This document shows, in pieces, positions 18,833 through 26,687 of a stretch of 64,000 bases of DNA. The stretch lies in assembly GCF_000802225.1 (NCBI RefSeq), contig NZ_JTDI01000001.1, positions 744,001-808,000 of the forward strand, given 5' to 3'. This DNA comes from Novosphingobium malaysiense. GTDB lineage: Bacteria; Pseudomonadota; Alphaproteobacteria; Sphingomonadales; Sphingomonadaceae. The translations under genes and the position numbers were made by a program. The notes under the pieces are model-generated. The model searched no databases, was not told where the DNA came from, and was given only the letters and a program-made list of their open reading frames with translations. The stretch's first letter is position 1, and each line of letters begins with the position of its first letter.

Positions 18833-19599
18833 CAGCCGCGGGTCACTTCCGCCCTGAACATGTAGCCTACGCCGCGGACCGTGACGATCGGCGGTTCGCT
18901 GCCTTCCGCCTGCAACTTGCGGCGCAAGCGGCTGACCAGCACGTCGATGCTCCGGTCGGAACTGTCTCCGATGCGCGAACGGGAAAGCTCCATCAGGCGC
19001 TCGCGTCCCAGGACACGCTGGGGATAGCCCAGAAACGTGGAGAGCAGATCGAACTCCGCCCCGGTCAGATCGACGATCGCACCATTCGGCGAGCGCAGCT
19101 CGCGCCGGGCCAGGGAAACCTGCCATCCGTCGAAGCGGACGAGATCGGATGCTCGCCCATCGGCCGCACCCTCCTGCCCCGTTTCGCTTCCACCGCCCCG
19201 GCGCAGGACGGCACTGACGCGGGCGGCCAGTTCGCGCGTGCTGAAGGGCTTGGCCAGATAGTCGTCCGCACCCAGTTCGAGACCCAGAACCCGGTCCTCC
19301 TCGCTTCCACGGGCGCTGACAAAGATGATCGGAACGTCGCTTTCTCGTCGCAATCGCCGGAACAGGTCGAATCCGCTCGTACCCGGCAGCATGATGTCCA
19401 GGACGATGAGTTGCACCGTGGCTTCCCGAAGCGTGACCCACATTTCAGCGCCGGTCGCCGCGGTCAGCACATTGAAGCCGCTCTGGCGCAAGGCGCGCGC
19501 CGTCAACGTCCTCAATGCACCATCGTCCTCGACCAAAAGAATGGTTGGCGGGGTCATCATGGGGTCGTGCGGAGATTTGAGTGTAGGAGCGAGCGTCAT
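18832..19599 (-). CDS. OmpR-family response regulator
   Basis: A 255 aa regulator. The receiver domain is at about residues 18-130, with the acidic pocket VEDDG, the phospho-accepting Asp in LDIMLPG (about 66) and the Lys in LAKPFS. A winged-helix DNA-binding domain (about 155-250) contains SRSRIGDSSDRSIDVLVSRL. The start is the ATG at 19599 with AAAGAGA five bases upstream; ATG at 19560 is an alternative. It is cotranscribed and translationally coupled to the kinase downstream. An open, protein-like frame of 84 codons ends exactly over its start codon (see 19596-19850). Confidence 0.92.
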   Translation of the reverse strand: MTLAPTLKSPHDPMMTPPTILLVEDDGALRTLTARALRQSGFNVLTAATGAEMWVTLREATVQLIVLDIMLPGTSGFDLFRRLRRESDVPIIFVSARGSEEDRVLGLELGADDYLAKPFSTRELAARVSAVLRRGGGSETGQEGAADGRASDLVRFDGWQVSLARRELRSPNGAIVDLTGAEFDLLSTFLGYPQRVLGRERLMELSRSRIGDSSDRSIDVLVSRLRRKLQAEGSEPPIVTVRGVGYMFRAEVTRG

Positions 19600-19850
19600 C
19601 GTCTCTTTACTGGTTTGGCCTCATATAGGTGCGAGGGCGCGGTCAGGCAAACCGCACCCATCGCATCGGATTGCTTTTTTTCATGCCGCAAGGTGGCTCG
19701 AGCACCACGTTCGCTGCGTGTTCGATCCACCACGCGAAAAAGGCCCGCCACTTCGGCCGGAGCCAGCGTGCCGGTGATGGAACCGCCATGTTCGTCCTTG
19801 AAGCGGAGCCGCCATGGCTCGCGACTTCGCGGGCGACACGCCTCCGCGAC
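19596..19850 (-). other. possible decayed or unstarted frame upstream of response regulator
   Basis: After a TAA (19851-19853) the minus strand has 84 open codons with a protein-like composition (WRLRFKDEHGGSITG, LAPAEVAGLFRVVDRTRS). They end in a TGA that overlaps the response regulator ATG, the usual sign of coupling. No ATG occurs in frame until near the end. Upstream, protein-like sequence is scattered over different frames (FVFEIPYEVVE in the same frame just before the TAA). This could be a remnant of a small third gene of the two-component operon or chance. The rest of 19851-19987 holds no gene I can support. Confidence 0.25.
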
Positions 19851-19987
19851 TTACTCCACCACCTCGTAGGGAATTTCGAAAACGAAGCGGGCGCACCGAC
19901 GTGGAGGATGCAGGCACATCCTGCACGCCCGGACAATCGCCCTGCCAGTGCTCGGCAATCAGAATGTCCGCCTGCTCCAGACGCCCG

Positions 19988-20275
19988 TCACTCCGACACC
20001 CCCGCCGCCTTGGCATCATTGGCATCGGCAAACGTGCGCATCGCGCGCTGTTCTTCCTTGGCCTGCACCAGAAGATGACGACAAATGCGGCTCTTCGTCG
20101 GATCAGGATGGCAAGCGGCAGGCAGATTGGCGGTCTTGCGCTCTGTGCCGCGCTCCGGAAGCGCCGGGTGGCCCTTGAGACTGCGCAGCGTATCGGCGCC
20201 ATAGGCGGCCGTCGGTGCCGATGCAGGTGCGGGGGCAGAAAGACCTGCAACAGCGAGAAGAATGGCCGAAATCAT
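19988..20275 (-). CDS. small exported protein of unknown function
   Basis: A 95 aa protein starting at the ATG at 20275 (GGAG seven bases upstream); the in-frame ATG at 20287 lacks a ribosome site. A clear signal peptide (MISAILLAVAGLSAPAPASA) is followed by a short hydrophilic mature part with two Cys (PAACHPDPTKSRICRHLL) and a charged helical stretch (LVQAKEEQRAMRTF). I do not recognise the family. It is the last gene of the minus-strand run behind the LuxR-type regulator, and a 42-43 bp element shared with the main curlin gene lies about 257 bases upstream, so it may belong to the curli regulon. Confidence 0.6.
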   Translation of the reverse strand: MISAILLAVAGLSAPAPASAPTAAYGADTLRSLKGHPALPERGTERKTANLPAACHPDPTKSRICRHLLVQAKEEQRAMRTFADANDAKAAGVSE

Positions 20276-20671
20276 GACGGTCTCCATTTGCGAACGTGTT
20301 GTCGCTAATTAGGAGCCGCTGCGTTTCGCGCCTTGTTCGAAACCGTAACGAAGTGTTTCCCACGGTTGGAAGTTCGGCAGTTTGCTGCGGGTACGGCGCT
20401 CGAAGCAGAGCGCCAGGCGCATTCCGGTCTCACCGCAAGAGCGAGACGCAGGGCCGTCTTGCGCCATGCGACACAGTTGTAAACCGGCCACCCCCACGGC
20501 ATAAGTGCAGTTGTCCGGGACCCATGGTTCCGGGCAGACGAAGTTGTCACACAGCAACTCAGTCTTTTCGGGGCGCGTCGAAGCTGCAACTTCGGCGCGC
20601 CTTAGCTTTATCCTGGTCGACTCTCTTCCGGCTGCGCGGCGTTCGTCGATCGTCGGCTGCCGACGGTTTTG
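20276..20671. promoter_or_regulatory. non-coding region with first copy of the duplicated 42-43 bp element
   Basis: A 396-base gap between the small exported protein and the LuxR-type regulator. It contains the element at 20532-20574 (GGGCAGACG..GTTGTCACACAGCA..TCAGTCTT.TCGG) that recurs at 26507-26549. On the minus strand an open frame of 82 codons (20309-20557) starts with TTG inside the element and encodes LCDNFVCPEPW. Its codon use is less GC3-biased than neighbouring genes, so it is not called as a gene. Confidence 0.45.
20532..20574. repeat. duplicated element, copy 1
   Basis: About 36 of 42 aligned bases match 26507-26549; the conserved core is GTTGTCACACAGCA followed two bases later by TCAGTCTT. 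Both copies lie 257-281 bases upstream of a minus-strand gene for an exported protein. It is a candidate regulator binding site or shared promoter/leader. Confidence 0.6.
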
Positions 20672-21433
20672 TCATCCCGCGCTGAATGCGGTGGCAATGC
20701 GTATCAATTGTACCTGCGTGTTCACGCCCAACTTTCCGTAGAGCCGTCTGATGTGTGTTCGCACGGTGTTGATCGATACACCCAGGCGATCCGCGATCTT
20801 GGTCGGTGTCTCAAGTCGAACCAAGGCGTCGATCACGTCGCATTCGGCCGGGGTAAGACCAAACTGTTTCGACATGCCGCTTGTGCTGGACCTGTACGGC
20901 GGGTGGGACAGGATGAATTCCGCGTAAATCGCCGTGTCGGCATGCAGGCGTCCGCGCCAGGCGTTCATGACGACCCACCAGTCCTCCTGCGCTCCGCTGA
21001 CCAGGAACCGGGATGGTTTCCGGCCTACGCTATGAAGCCATTCCTGGCAGGCAACCGGATCGTTGGCCCGTTCGAAACAGAGCGCCCCATCTGCGATCAC
21101 AACAGGAAATTGAGGCTCCAAAAGCGCCAATGCCACTTCGCTGGCCCAGAGCACCTGGCGCTCGTCGTTCACGACGAGTCGAGCGCGTAGTCCTGATCCC
21201 AGAAAGCCGTGCGCAATCTGCGGAAAAATGCCTTCGCCCCATTCCAGCATTTCCGTCCGAATCGCTTTTTCGCGGTCAGCCTGGCTGGATTTCCTCCAGT
21301 TCGACCCCGTATTATTCGTACCCTTCCACCGTGGCCGGCCGCCCGATGTCGCGCTGCCGGGCGAGTTGGACGCACTGTCGCCTAACGCGGCATCCGTACA
21401 ATAATCATCGCCGGTGTCTGCAACCACCGTCAT
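20672..21433 (-). CDS. LuxR-type transcriptional regulator of curli locus
   Basis: A 253 aa regulator. The start is the ATG at 21433, preceded by GGAGGGG; an upstream in-frame start at 21481 is not supported. The N-terminal two thirds is an unassigned sensing region (VLWASEVALALLEPQFPVV, DWWVVMNAWRGRLHADTA), possibly PAS-like. The C-terminus is a LuxR helix-turn-helix (about 190-250) with LTPAECDVIDALV, TKIADRLGVSINTVRTHIRR and LYGKLGVNTQVQL. No receiver Asp pocket is seen. It lies downstream of the curlin genes on the same strand and is the only DNA-binding protein of the locus, so it may play the role CsgD has in enterobacteria. That assignment is by position only. Confidence 0.85.
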   Translation of the reverse strand: MTVVADTGDDYCTDAALGDSASNSPGSATSGGRPRWKGTNNTGSNWRKSSQADREKAIRTEMLEWGEGIFPQIAHGFLGSGLRARLVVNDERQVLWASEVALALLEPQFPVVIADGALCFERANDPVACQEWLHSVGRKPSRFLVSGAQEDWWVVMNAWRGRLHADTAIYAEFILSHPPYRSSTSGMSKQFGLTPAECDVIDALVRLETPTKIADRLGVSINTVRTHIRRLYGKLGVNTQVQLIRIATAFSAG

Positions 21434-21677
21434 GTTTGCCCCTCCAAACTTTCGGCTCTCGCTGCTGCCACAAAACTGCAACGAACCCCTTTTTCTGCCT
21501 TCTCGGTGATTACCGTACCTGGGTCAATAGTTCTTATGTTTCCTATGTTTACGTGTAGACCGGAACAGACCTTGCGATAGCAAGGCGCCAACGCCGATGC
21601 CCCGTGCGGACGCTGGTGGCGGCTGTAAATCCTGATCGGGGCGTGCTTGCCCTCGAGAAGCGCCAGGTCGTCATATT

Positions 21678-22421
21678 TCATGGCCCCGAAGGAGGCGGCA
21701 CGTCCACGATCAGCGATTGCAGGACTTCCTGAAGACTCTGCGGAACCGGACTGGCAGGTTCGGCCGGATCGGTGCGCGTGTCGCTGGAGCCGACGTGTTG
21801 TAGCGCGGTCGCAGCCAGCTGCTGGGCCGTCGGATCATCCGGATCGATCGTCAGCAAGTCGGACTGCTTGGCACTGGCGGAAACTTTCCTCTCCCGCAGT
21901 TCCTGCTGCGCCAGCAGTTTCTGCTCGGCTGAAAGACGCGGCGCTTCGGTTGCGTGGAATTCGTCACTGCGAAGTTCCAGAATCCTTTGGCATTGAGCAT
22001 CGCTTTGCGCTGTCCGTGCCTGGGGATCGCACGCGTCGTGGCCGGCTACAGGCGATACCGGCTCTGGCTTGCTGTCCTTCCGTCCGGAAATCGGAGCGAT
22101 CGCCTTGCCCCGCTCGTCTTTTGCGCGCACGACCTGGTCGGTCGAGCCGGTTTCGCCAGGGGATGCCAGTTGCGTCAGGTCGGTGCCGCCTTCATCACGA
22201 TGCGGCGCTTCTGCGACCGTTATCTTGCGATCCTGCTCCGCTACCGACGTGTGATCGAGGGGCGGCGCCTCGCTTATCTGCGTCATTACGGTGCGGTCCT
22301 CCCGCTCCTTACTGACCGCGAAGTCGTCCAGCCGAACCTTGTCCCCTTGGTTCGGCGCCGTGTACGGAGCGGCGGCAAGCGCCAGACCGGCACCGACAGA
22401 CAAGGCGAGCAGGGAAATCAT
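21678..22421 (-). CDS. exported protein of unknown function in curlin operon
   Basis: A 247 aa protein whose ATG overlaps the stop of the preceding curlin-repeat gene (ATGA). The signal peptide is MISLLALSVGAGLALA. The mature part is hydrophilic, Asp/Glu/Gln-rich and probably largely disordered. It has one Cys pair (HDACDPQARTAQSDAQCQ) with a helical stretch (ILELRSDEF, LSAEQKLLAQQELRERKV) and a C-terminal SLQEVLQSLIVDVPPP. It is not CsgE, CsgC or CsgH by any motif I can see. Tight coupling to curlin-repeat genes suggests a periplasmic accessory or chaperone-like role in fibre assembly, which is inference. Confidence 0.75.
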   Translation of the reverse strand: MISLLALSVGAGLALAAAPYTAPNQGDKVRLDDFAVSKEREDRTVMTQISEAPPLDHTSVAEQDRKITVAEAPHRDEGGTDLTQLASPGETGSTDQVVRAKDERGKAIAPISGRKDSKPEPVSPVAGHDACDPQARTAQSDAQCQRILELRSDEFHATEAPRLSAEQKLLAQQELRERKVSASAKQSDLLTIDPDDPTAQQLAATALQHVGSSDTRTDPAEPASPVPQSLQEVLQSLIVDVPPPSGP

Positions 22422-23161
22422 CGCGACTGGGTTATGGCAATTGCCGCTCCGCCTGTTTGACTGATCGCAAGATCCGACAGGTTATCGCCAGTCTGCGTCC
22501 AGTTCAGTTGATTGTTACCTCCGGTCTGGCTCGCAGTCATGGCGTTGCCGGAGCCTTCCTGAACCAGCAATGCCTGGTTGTTGTCACCCGACTGCGCCAG
22601 CGCCATCGAATTGCCGTTGCCGAGCTGCGTTGCAACAATGCCGCTACCAAGATCGCCGCCCTGCTGGTTGAACAGCATCGAGTTGCCGTTGCCGGTCTGC
22701 CGAAGCAGCGCCACTTGTGTGGACCTGCCCGACTGCGCGAGTTCGGCTGCGTTGTCATCCCCGCCCTGCACGATCTGCGCATAGTGCGCGCCCTCGTCCG
22801 ATTGGCTGGCACTGGCGCGGTTGCGAGCACCATCCTGGTCGATGCGGGCATATTGGGTGCTGGTCGTTTGCGATATGCTGGCGTTCCCGCTTTCACCGAC
22901 CTGAATGATGAAGGCGCCACTGTCATTGCCCGGGCGACCGATGGCGAATGCATCGGGTTGCCGGTCGTAGCTTACCTGCTCGTGGTACGCATTGCCTTGC
23001 TGGCCCGTATTGCCTTCGTTGCCATTGCAGGGATTGCCCGTCCCGACACCGGGACCGGTTGCGCACGGGTCTCCGGACGCCGGATTATCGGTGTCCGCCA
23101 GTAGCGGTGAGGCCGCGAGCGCCAGGGAAGCGAGAAGTGTGCTGGTCAAAATCGCTTTCAT
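22418..23161 (-). CDS. curlin-repeat amyloid protein (247 aa)
   Basis: The signal peptide (to LLADT) is followed by a Gly/Asn-rich linker with a Cys pair. About seven imperfect 20-24 residue curlin repeats then have the pattern A-x-x-x-Q-x-G-x-x-N-x-x-x (AELAQSGRSTQVALLRQTGN, MALAQSGDNNQALLVQEGSG, MTASQTGGNNQLNWTQTG). It ends in ISQTGGAAIAITQSR. Such repeats stack as a beta-solenoid in curli fibres. GGAAGGACGGAAC precedes the ATG, which overlaps the previous stop (ATGA). It is either a minor subunit or a nucleator-like protein. Confidence 0.88.
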   Translation of the reverse strand: MKAILTSTLLASLALAASPLLADTDNPASGDPCATGPGVGTGNPCNGNEGNTGQQGNAYHEQVSYDRQPDAFAIGRPGNDSGAFIIQVGESGNASISQTTSTQYARIDQDGARNRASASQSDEGAHYAQIVQGGDDNAAELAQSGRSTQVALLRQTGNGNSMLFNQQGGDLGSGIVATQLGNGNSMALAQSGDNNQALLVQEGSGNAMTASQTGGNNQLNWTQTGDNLSDLAISQTGGAAIAITQSR

Positions 23162-23580
23162 GTTCCGTCCTTCCGCTGCGGTCCCTGGCGGACCACCACG
23201 CGATTGCCGCGACCGCTTTGACGAACCGTCGCGGAGTTATCCGAACCGCCCTGGGTCAATTCGGTATCGTTGCAGGCGCCGTCCTGCGCAATCTTCGCAT
23301 CCGCGGCAGCGCCGGACTGGGAAATGGCAAGCCTCTCGCCTGATCCAGATTGCACCGCGAGCGCCGCGTTGTCTCTCCCGTGCTGCTCGACACGGATCGT
23401 CCCGTCCGGGTCATTGCGCACGATGGTCGCAGTGTTTCCGGTGCCACTGCGAATGACGGTGGTCTTTCCGCTGTCGGTCATGGCGCTGTCCTGCCTGCAA
23501 GCCGAGGAACCGGGAGCCGATGTCGCCGGTGCCGCTGACAATGCCGCGGAGACGGCGATCGATATGGCGGTCGCATGCAT
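23158..23580 (-). CDS. CsgB-like curlin-repeat protein (140 aa)
   Basis: The start is the ATG at 23580 with GAGGAAG upstream; the open frame begins earlier with non-coding codons. The signal peptide ends near ATSAPGSSA. Four or five curlin repeats follow (IRSGTGNTATIV, VEQHGRDNAALAVQSGSG, LTQGGSDNSATVRQSGRGN). The C-terminus is basic (RVVVRQGPQRKDGT), reminiscent of the positively charged last repeat by which Escherichia coli CsgB anchors and nucleates CsgA. A nucleator role is therefore inferred. It is the first gene of a three-gene coupled unit and sits just after an 11-bp hairpin. Confidence 0.78.
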   Translation of the reverse strand: MHATAISIAVSAALSAAPATSAPGSSACRQDSAMTDSGKTTVIRSGTGNTATIVRNDPDGTIRVEQHGRDNAALAVQSGSGERLAISQSGAAADAKIAQDGACNDTELTQGGSDNSATVRQSGRGNRVVVRQGPQRKDGT

Positions 23581-23613
23581 CGGCTTCTTCCTCACTTCCT
23601 GAAACGTAATCAA

Positions 23614-23644
23614 GGGAAGGGGGAACGGTCCGCTCCCCCTTCCC
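23614..23644 (-). terminator. strong hairpin between curlin cistrons
   Basis: GGGAAGGGGGA (23614-23624) pairs without mismatch with TCCCCCTTCCC (23634-23644) around a 9-base loop. On the minus strand it lies 12 bases past the stop of the 367 aa curlin gene and is followed by TTGATTACGTTTC. It is probably a partial terminator or 3'-end stabiliser that separates the major subunit genes from the CsgB-like triplet. Confidence 0.65.
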
Positions 23645-23656
23645 GAGTAGGGCTGC

Positions 23657-24760
23657 TTACGGTGCGACGCCCTGCGTTACCGTCGCGAGGTTGCCCGTGC
23701 CGTTCTGCGTGACGGTCGAGCTGTTGCCGTCCGAGTACTGCGAGACGGTCGCCGTGTTGCTGGTGCCGCTCTGGGTGATGTAGCTCGCGTTGAGATCGCC
23801 GCCCTGGACGAGCGAGGCGTCGTTGCTGTGCCCGTCCTGCGAGATCGACGAGTAACCGTTCGTACCCGACTGCCTTACGTCTGCGACGTTTTCCGACGCC
23901 GCGGGAGCGCCAAGGGTGTTGGTCTGATAGATGTCGCTTTCGTTGGAGGCACCGGACTGGCTGACGTAGGCCGTCATCTGGCGCGCCGGACCGACCGGAG
24001 GAGCATCCGCAGTCTGCGTCACGACGCTGCGCTGGTTGTCGCCCGCCTGATCGACGTAGGCTGCGGCATTGTTCGCGCGGCCGGTCTGATTGATCTCGCT
24101 GTAGCTGTCGTTGGCGATCTGGTTGACCTGCACCAGCCCGAAGTTGGCGCTCTGCGTCACATAGCTGTCGTTGCTGTTGCCGCTCTGCGAGATGCCCACG
24201 TTGCCCACGTCGGAGGCATCACCGGCCGTGTTGGCAGCACCGGTCTGGCTGACCGAGCTGTAGTTGAGATCGCCCGACTGCAGCAGGTTCAGGTTGCTTT
24301 CGCTGCCCCGCTGATCGGCATCGGAGATGTTGCCGTTACCGGACTGGACGACCAGCGCCTGCTGGCTGGTGGTCTGCGTGGAGGCGGTCTCCGGACGACC
24401 CTGCGAAAGCGTGGAGCTGTTGCTCGAACCGCTCTGGACGACGTCGGCCACTGCTGCGCCCGAAGTCTGTTCGACCGAGGAGATGTTCTCGTTGCCGGTC
24501 TGCGCAACATTCGCAGTGCCGCCCGCGTCCACATGCTGCAGGACGGTGGACTCGTTGTCGTCGCCCGACTGGTCGATGTTCGCGATGGCATTGTCCGCAA
24601 GCTGGTCGATGTCAGAGCTGTTGCCGCTGCCGCTCTGCAAAACACTGGCCTGGTTCGACGAGCCCTGCTGGTTGACGTCGGAGCCATTGCTCTGGGCCAT
24701 GGCCGGTGCCGCGGCAAGGAGGGCCGCAACCGAAGCGGTCGCTAGAAAGAGATTCTTCAT
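23657..24760 (-). CDS. large curlin-repeat amyloid protein (367 aa)
   Basis: The signal peptide is MKNLFLATASVAALLAAAPAMAQ. The mature protein is almost entirely about fifteen degenerate curlin repeats of 20-25 residues with Q-x-G-x-x-N cores (VLQSGSGNSSDIDQ, VSQTGAANTAG, VTQNGTGNLATVTQGVAP at the end). It is rich in Ser, Asn, Gln and Val, has no Cys and has few charges except Asp. Typical CsgA has five repeats, so this subunit is about three times longer. It lies 71 bases downstream of the 464 aa paralogue on the same strand and is presumably cotranscribed with it. Confidence 0.9.
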   Translation of the reverse strand: MKNLFLATASVAALLAAAPAMAQSNGSDVNQQGSSNQASVLQSGSGNSSDIDQLADNAIANIDQSGDDNESTVLQHVDAGGTANVAQTGNENISSVEQTSGAAVADVVQSGSSNSSTLSQGRPETASTQTTSQQALVVQSGNGNISDADQRGSESNLNLLQSGDLNYSSVSQTGAANTAGDASDVGNVGISQSGNSNDSYVTQSANFGLVQVNQIANDSYSEINQTGRANNAAAYVDQAGDNQRSVVTQTADAPPVGPARQMTAYVSQSGASNESDIYQTNTLGAPAASENVADVRQSGTNGYSSISQDGHSNDASLVQGGDLNASYITQSGTSNTATVSQYSDGNSSTVTQNGTGNLATVTQGVAP

Positions 24761-24831
24761 GTTTCAATATCCGTCATTTCGAGATTGATCGGCGGACGGC
24801 GATGAACGCCGCCCGCCACGGGGTGTCTCGT

Positions 24832-26226
24832 TTAGAGGCCCTGGGTAACGCTGGCGGTGTTACCGCTGCCGGCCTGCGTCACGTACGAGTTGTTGCCGTC
24901 GGAGTTCTGGGTGACGTAGGCATGGTTGTTGCTGCCACCCTGCAGAACATCGGACAGGTTGCCGTTGCCGGCCTCGACGATGCGGGTTTCGTTGTCGGTA
25001 CCGCTCTGAGCCACGGTCGAGTCGTTGTTGTTGCCCGACTGGTCGATGTCGACGGTGTTCTGGAACGAATTCAGAACCGTGGCATTGCCGCTCTGGGTTA
25101 CCCTGGATGTGTTACCGTCACCCGACTGGGCGATGCCGACGTCCAGGTTGAGGTTGGTGGCGGAACCCGACTGGTCCACGGACGAGGTGTTGCCGGTGCC
25201 CGACTGGTCGACATTTGCATAAGTGCCGTTGCCGGTCTGGGTGATGGTCGACGTGTTGCTGTCGGCCTGGTGCAACACTGCCCAGTTGGCACCGCCCGAC
25301 TGGGAGATGGTCGACTGGTTGGCATCGCCGATCTGCTCGACATAGGCATAGCCGGTGTCGCTCGGGAACGTGCCGCCACTGCCGTAACCGCCCGAGGTGG
25401 ACGACTGGGTGACGGACGAGCTGTTGCCAACGCCGTTCTGGGTCACGTCGGCATAGTTCGACGGGCCGCTCTGGGTGACGCCCGAAACGTTGCTTTCACC
25501 GCTCTGGGCGACATTGGCGTATTCATTGGCGCCCGACTGGTCCACGGAGGAGTCCTGGTTGTAGCCCGTCTGCGTGACGAGGGCCGTATCAGCGGAACCC
25601 GTCTGCTGGACGTTGCTGTCGCCGGACCGCCCGCCCTGAAGCACCGTCGCGGAATGGTCGCCGCTACCGGCCTGGTTGACGGTGGACGAGTTGCCCCACG
25701 ACTGGTCCGAAGCAACCAGAGCCGCGTCGCCCTGGCTGACCTCGGCGATGTTGTTGTCGCTGTCCTGGATCACGGTGGACGACTGCGAGTCATCGACCTG
25801 GCCGACGGTAGCGGTGTTGCTGTTGCCGCCCTGCGTCACGGTGGAATCGGACACCAGCATGAGCGTACCCGTGTCCTGGGTGACGGTGGCGGTGTTGTCG
25901 TCGCCGTCCTGCGTTACCGTCGAGACATTGATCGGCGCCGAGTTGAGGGCATCCCCGTCGTCCGACTGGGTCACGGTCGCATCGTTGTTGCTGCCGTTCT
26001 GCGTGATGGTCGATTCGGCACCGATGATCGAGCCGTCCTGGTCGACCGTGGCGTTGTTGCCGTCGGCATACTGGTTGACGGTGCTGGTCGAATTGGAGCC
26101 GCCCTGGCTTACGGTTGCCGTGGCGTTGGTGCCCTGCTGGTCGACATTCGAAGTGTTGTCACCCGCGAAAGCCGGCGTGGCAAAAAGAGCCGCGGCCGAG
26201 GCCGAGGCGAGAAGCATCTTCTTCAT
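24832..26226 (-). CDS. large curlin-repeat amyloid protein (464 aa), probable major subunit
   Basis: The start is the ATG at 26226 with a perfect AAGGGAG seven bases upstream. The frame is open for another 102 codons upstream, but that is leader sequence. The signal peptide is MKKMLLASASAAALFATPAFAG. About nineteen curlin repeats follow with cores such as VTQSGTDN, VNQAGSGDHSATVLQGG and VDQSGSATNLN, ending in YVTQAGSGNTASVTQGL. Long Asp-rich variants near the N-terminus (DGNNATVDQDGS) could bind Ca2+. The best ribosome site and first place among the curlin genes suggest it is the major fibre subunit. Secretion would need CsgG and CsgF, encoded just upstream. Confidence 0.9.
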   Translation of the reverse strand: MKKMLLASASAAALFATPAFAGDNTSNVDQQGTNATATVSQGGSNSTSTVNQYADGNNATVDQDGSIIGAESTITQNGSNNDATVTQSDDGDALNSAPINVSTVTQDGDDNTATVTQDTGTLMLVSDSTVTQGGNSNTATVGQVDDSQSSTVIQDSDNNIAEVSQGDAALVASDQSWGNSSTVNQAGSGDHSATVLQGGRSGDSNVQQTGSADTALVTQTGYNQDSSVDQSGANEYANVAQSGESNVSGVTQSGPSNYADVTQNGVGNSSSVTQSSTSGGYGSGGTFPSDTGYAYVEQIGDANQSTISQSGGANWAVLHQADSNTSTITQTGNGTYANVDQSGTGNTSSVDQSGSATNLNLDVGIAQSGDGNTSRVTQSGNATVLNSFQNTVDIDQSGNNNDSTVAQSGTDNETRIVEAGNGNLSDVLQGGSNNHAYVTQNSDGNNSYVTQAGSGNTASVTQGL

Positions 26227-26450
26227 TAAAAAACTCCCTTGGATCGAAGTTGAGTGCGGCCCGTGGTCGCAGCGCAAAATTTGCGAAGGACGTGGTGCTG
26301 CCGGCTCGTTTTCGAGCTCCGGCCATTGAGAAGCGCCGACGTGGCCCAGTGGCCCGTCGTGCCCCCGCGTCCGAAAGGGAGCTTTGTTGCATCGACATTG
26401 AAGATGGAAAGTACGCCGCAGCGCAACTTCGATCGACGGTCCTGGAACAT
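26226..26450 (-). other. possible translated leader frame ahead of major curlin gene
   Basis: A 74-codon frame starts with ATG at 26450 behind AAAGGAG and ends in TAATG, its stop overlapping the curlin ATG. The peptide (MFQDRRSKLRCGVLS...) resembles no family I know and is basic. If translated it could couple ribosomes into the curlin gene; otherwise it is chance in a 5' leader. Confidence 0.25.
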
Positions 26451-26687
26451 GGTACTCCAACTCCTTTCGGAATTTTCGTAACCATGCCTGCCCATGCCCG
26501 AAGACAGGGCAGACGTGGTTGTCACACAGCATTTCAGTCTTCTCGGAGCGTCAGGGCCGAAACCCTGCTGCGCCGTCACTTCACGTGCCCGGAAAGCTGC
26601 AACTTTCCTGGCAAATGACCGGCAACTTCAAATTCGCGGGCGGCGCCGGTAACTGCCCTATTCATTCTCGCCGCGAACGGGCGACGA
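26227..26687. promoter_or_regulatory. long leader/intergenic region between csgG and curlin genes
   Basis: 461 bases without a confident gene. It contains the second copy of the duplicated element (26507-26549) and the possible leader frame above. A region near 26630-26690 has TTCGCGG...CGCCGCGAA complementarity that may end the csgFG transcript. Confidence 0.5.
26507..26549. repeat. duplicated element, copy 2
   Basis: It matches 20532-20574 over GGGCAGACG, GTTGTCACACAGCA, TCAGTCTT and TCGG. It lies about 281 bases upstream of the major curlin start. Read on the minus strand both copies contain TGCTGTGTGACAAC. Confidence 0.6.

Noticed and set aside
18833..19441. N-terminal extension of the sensor kinase frame
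   Set aside because: It runs out of frame through the response regulator gene. The kinase start overlapping the regulator stop is the natural one.
20309..20557. 82-codon minus-strand frame starting LLCDNFVCPEPW
   Set aside because: It starts inside the duplicated element, has weaker GC3 bias than neighbouring genes and no known family. Kept as part of the regulatory observation only.
22418..26226. Dense repeated sequence resembling a repeat array
   Set aside because: The repetition is the degenerate curlin repeat within open reading frames. Unit lengths and sequences vary and there are no identical repeats with unique spacers, so it is not CRISPR or satellite DNA.
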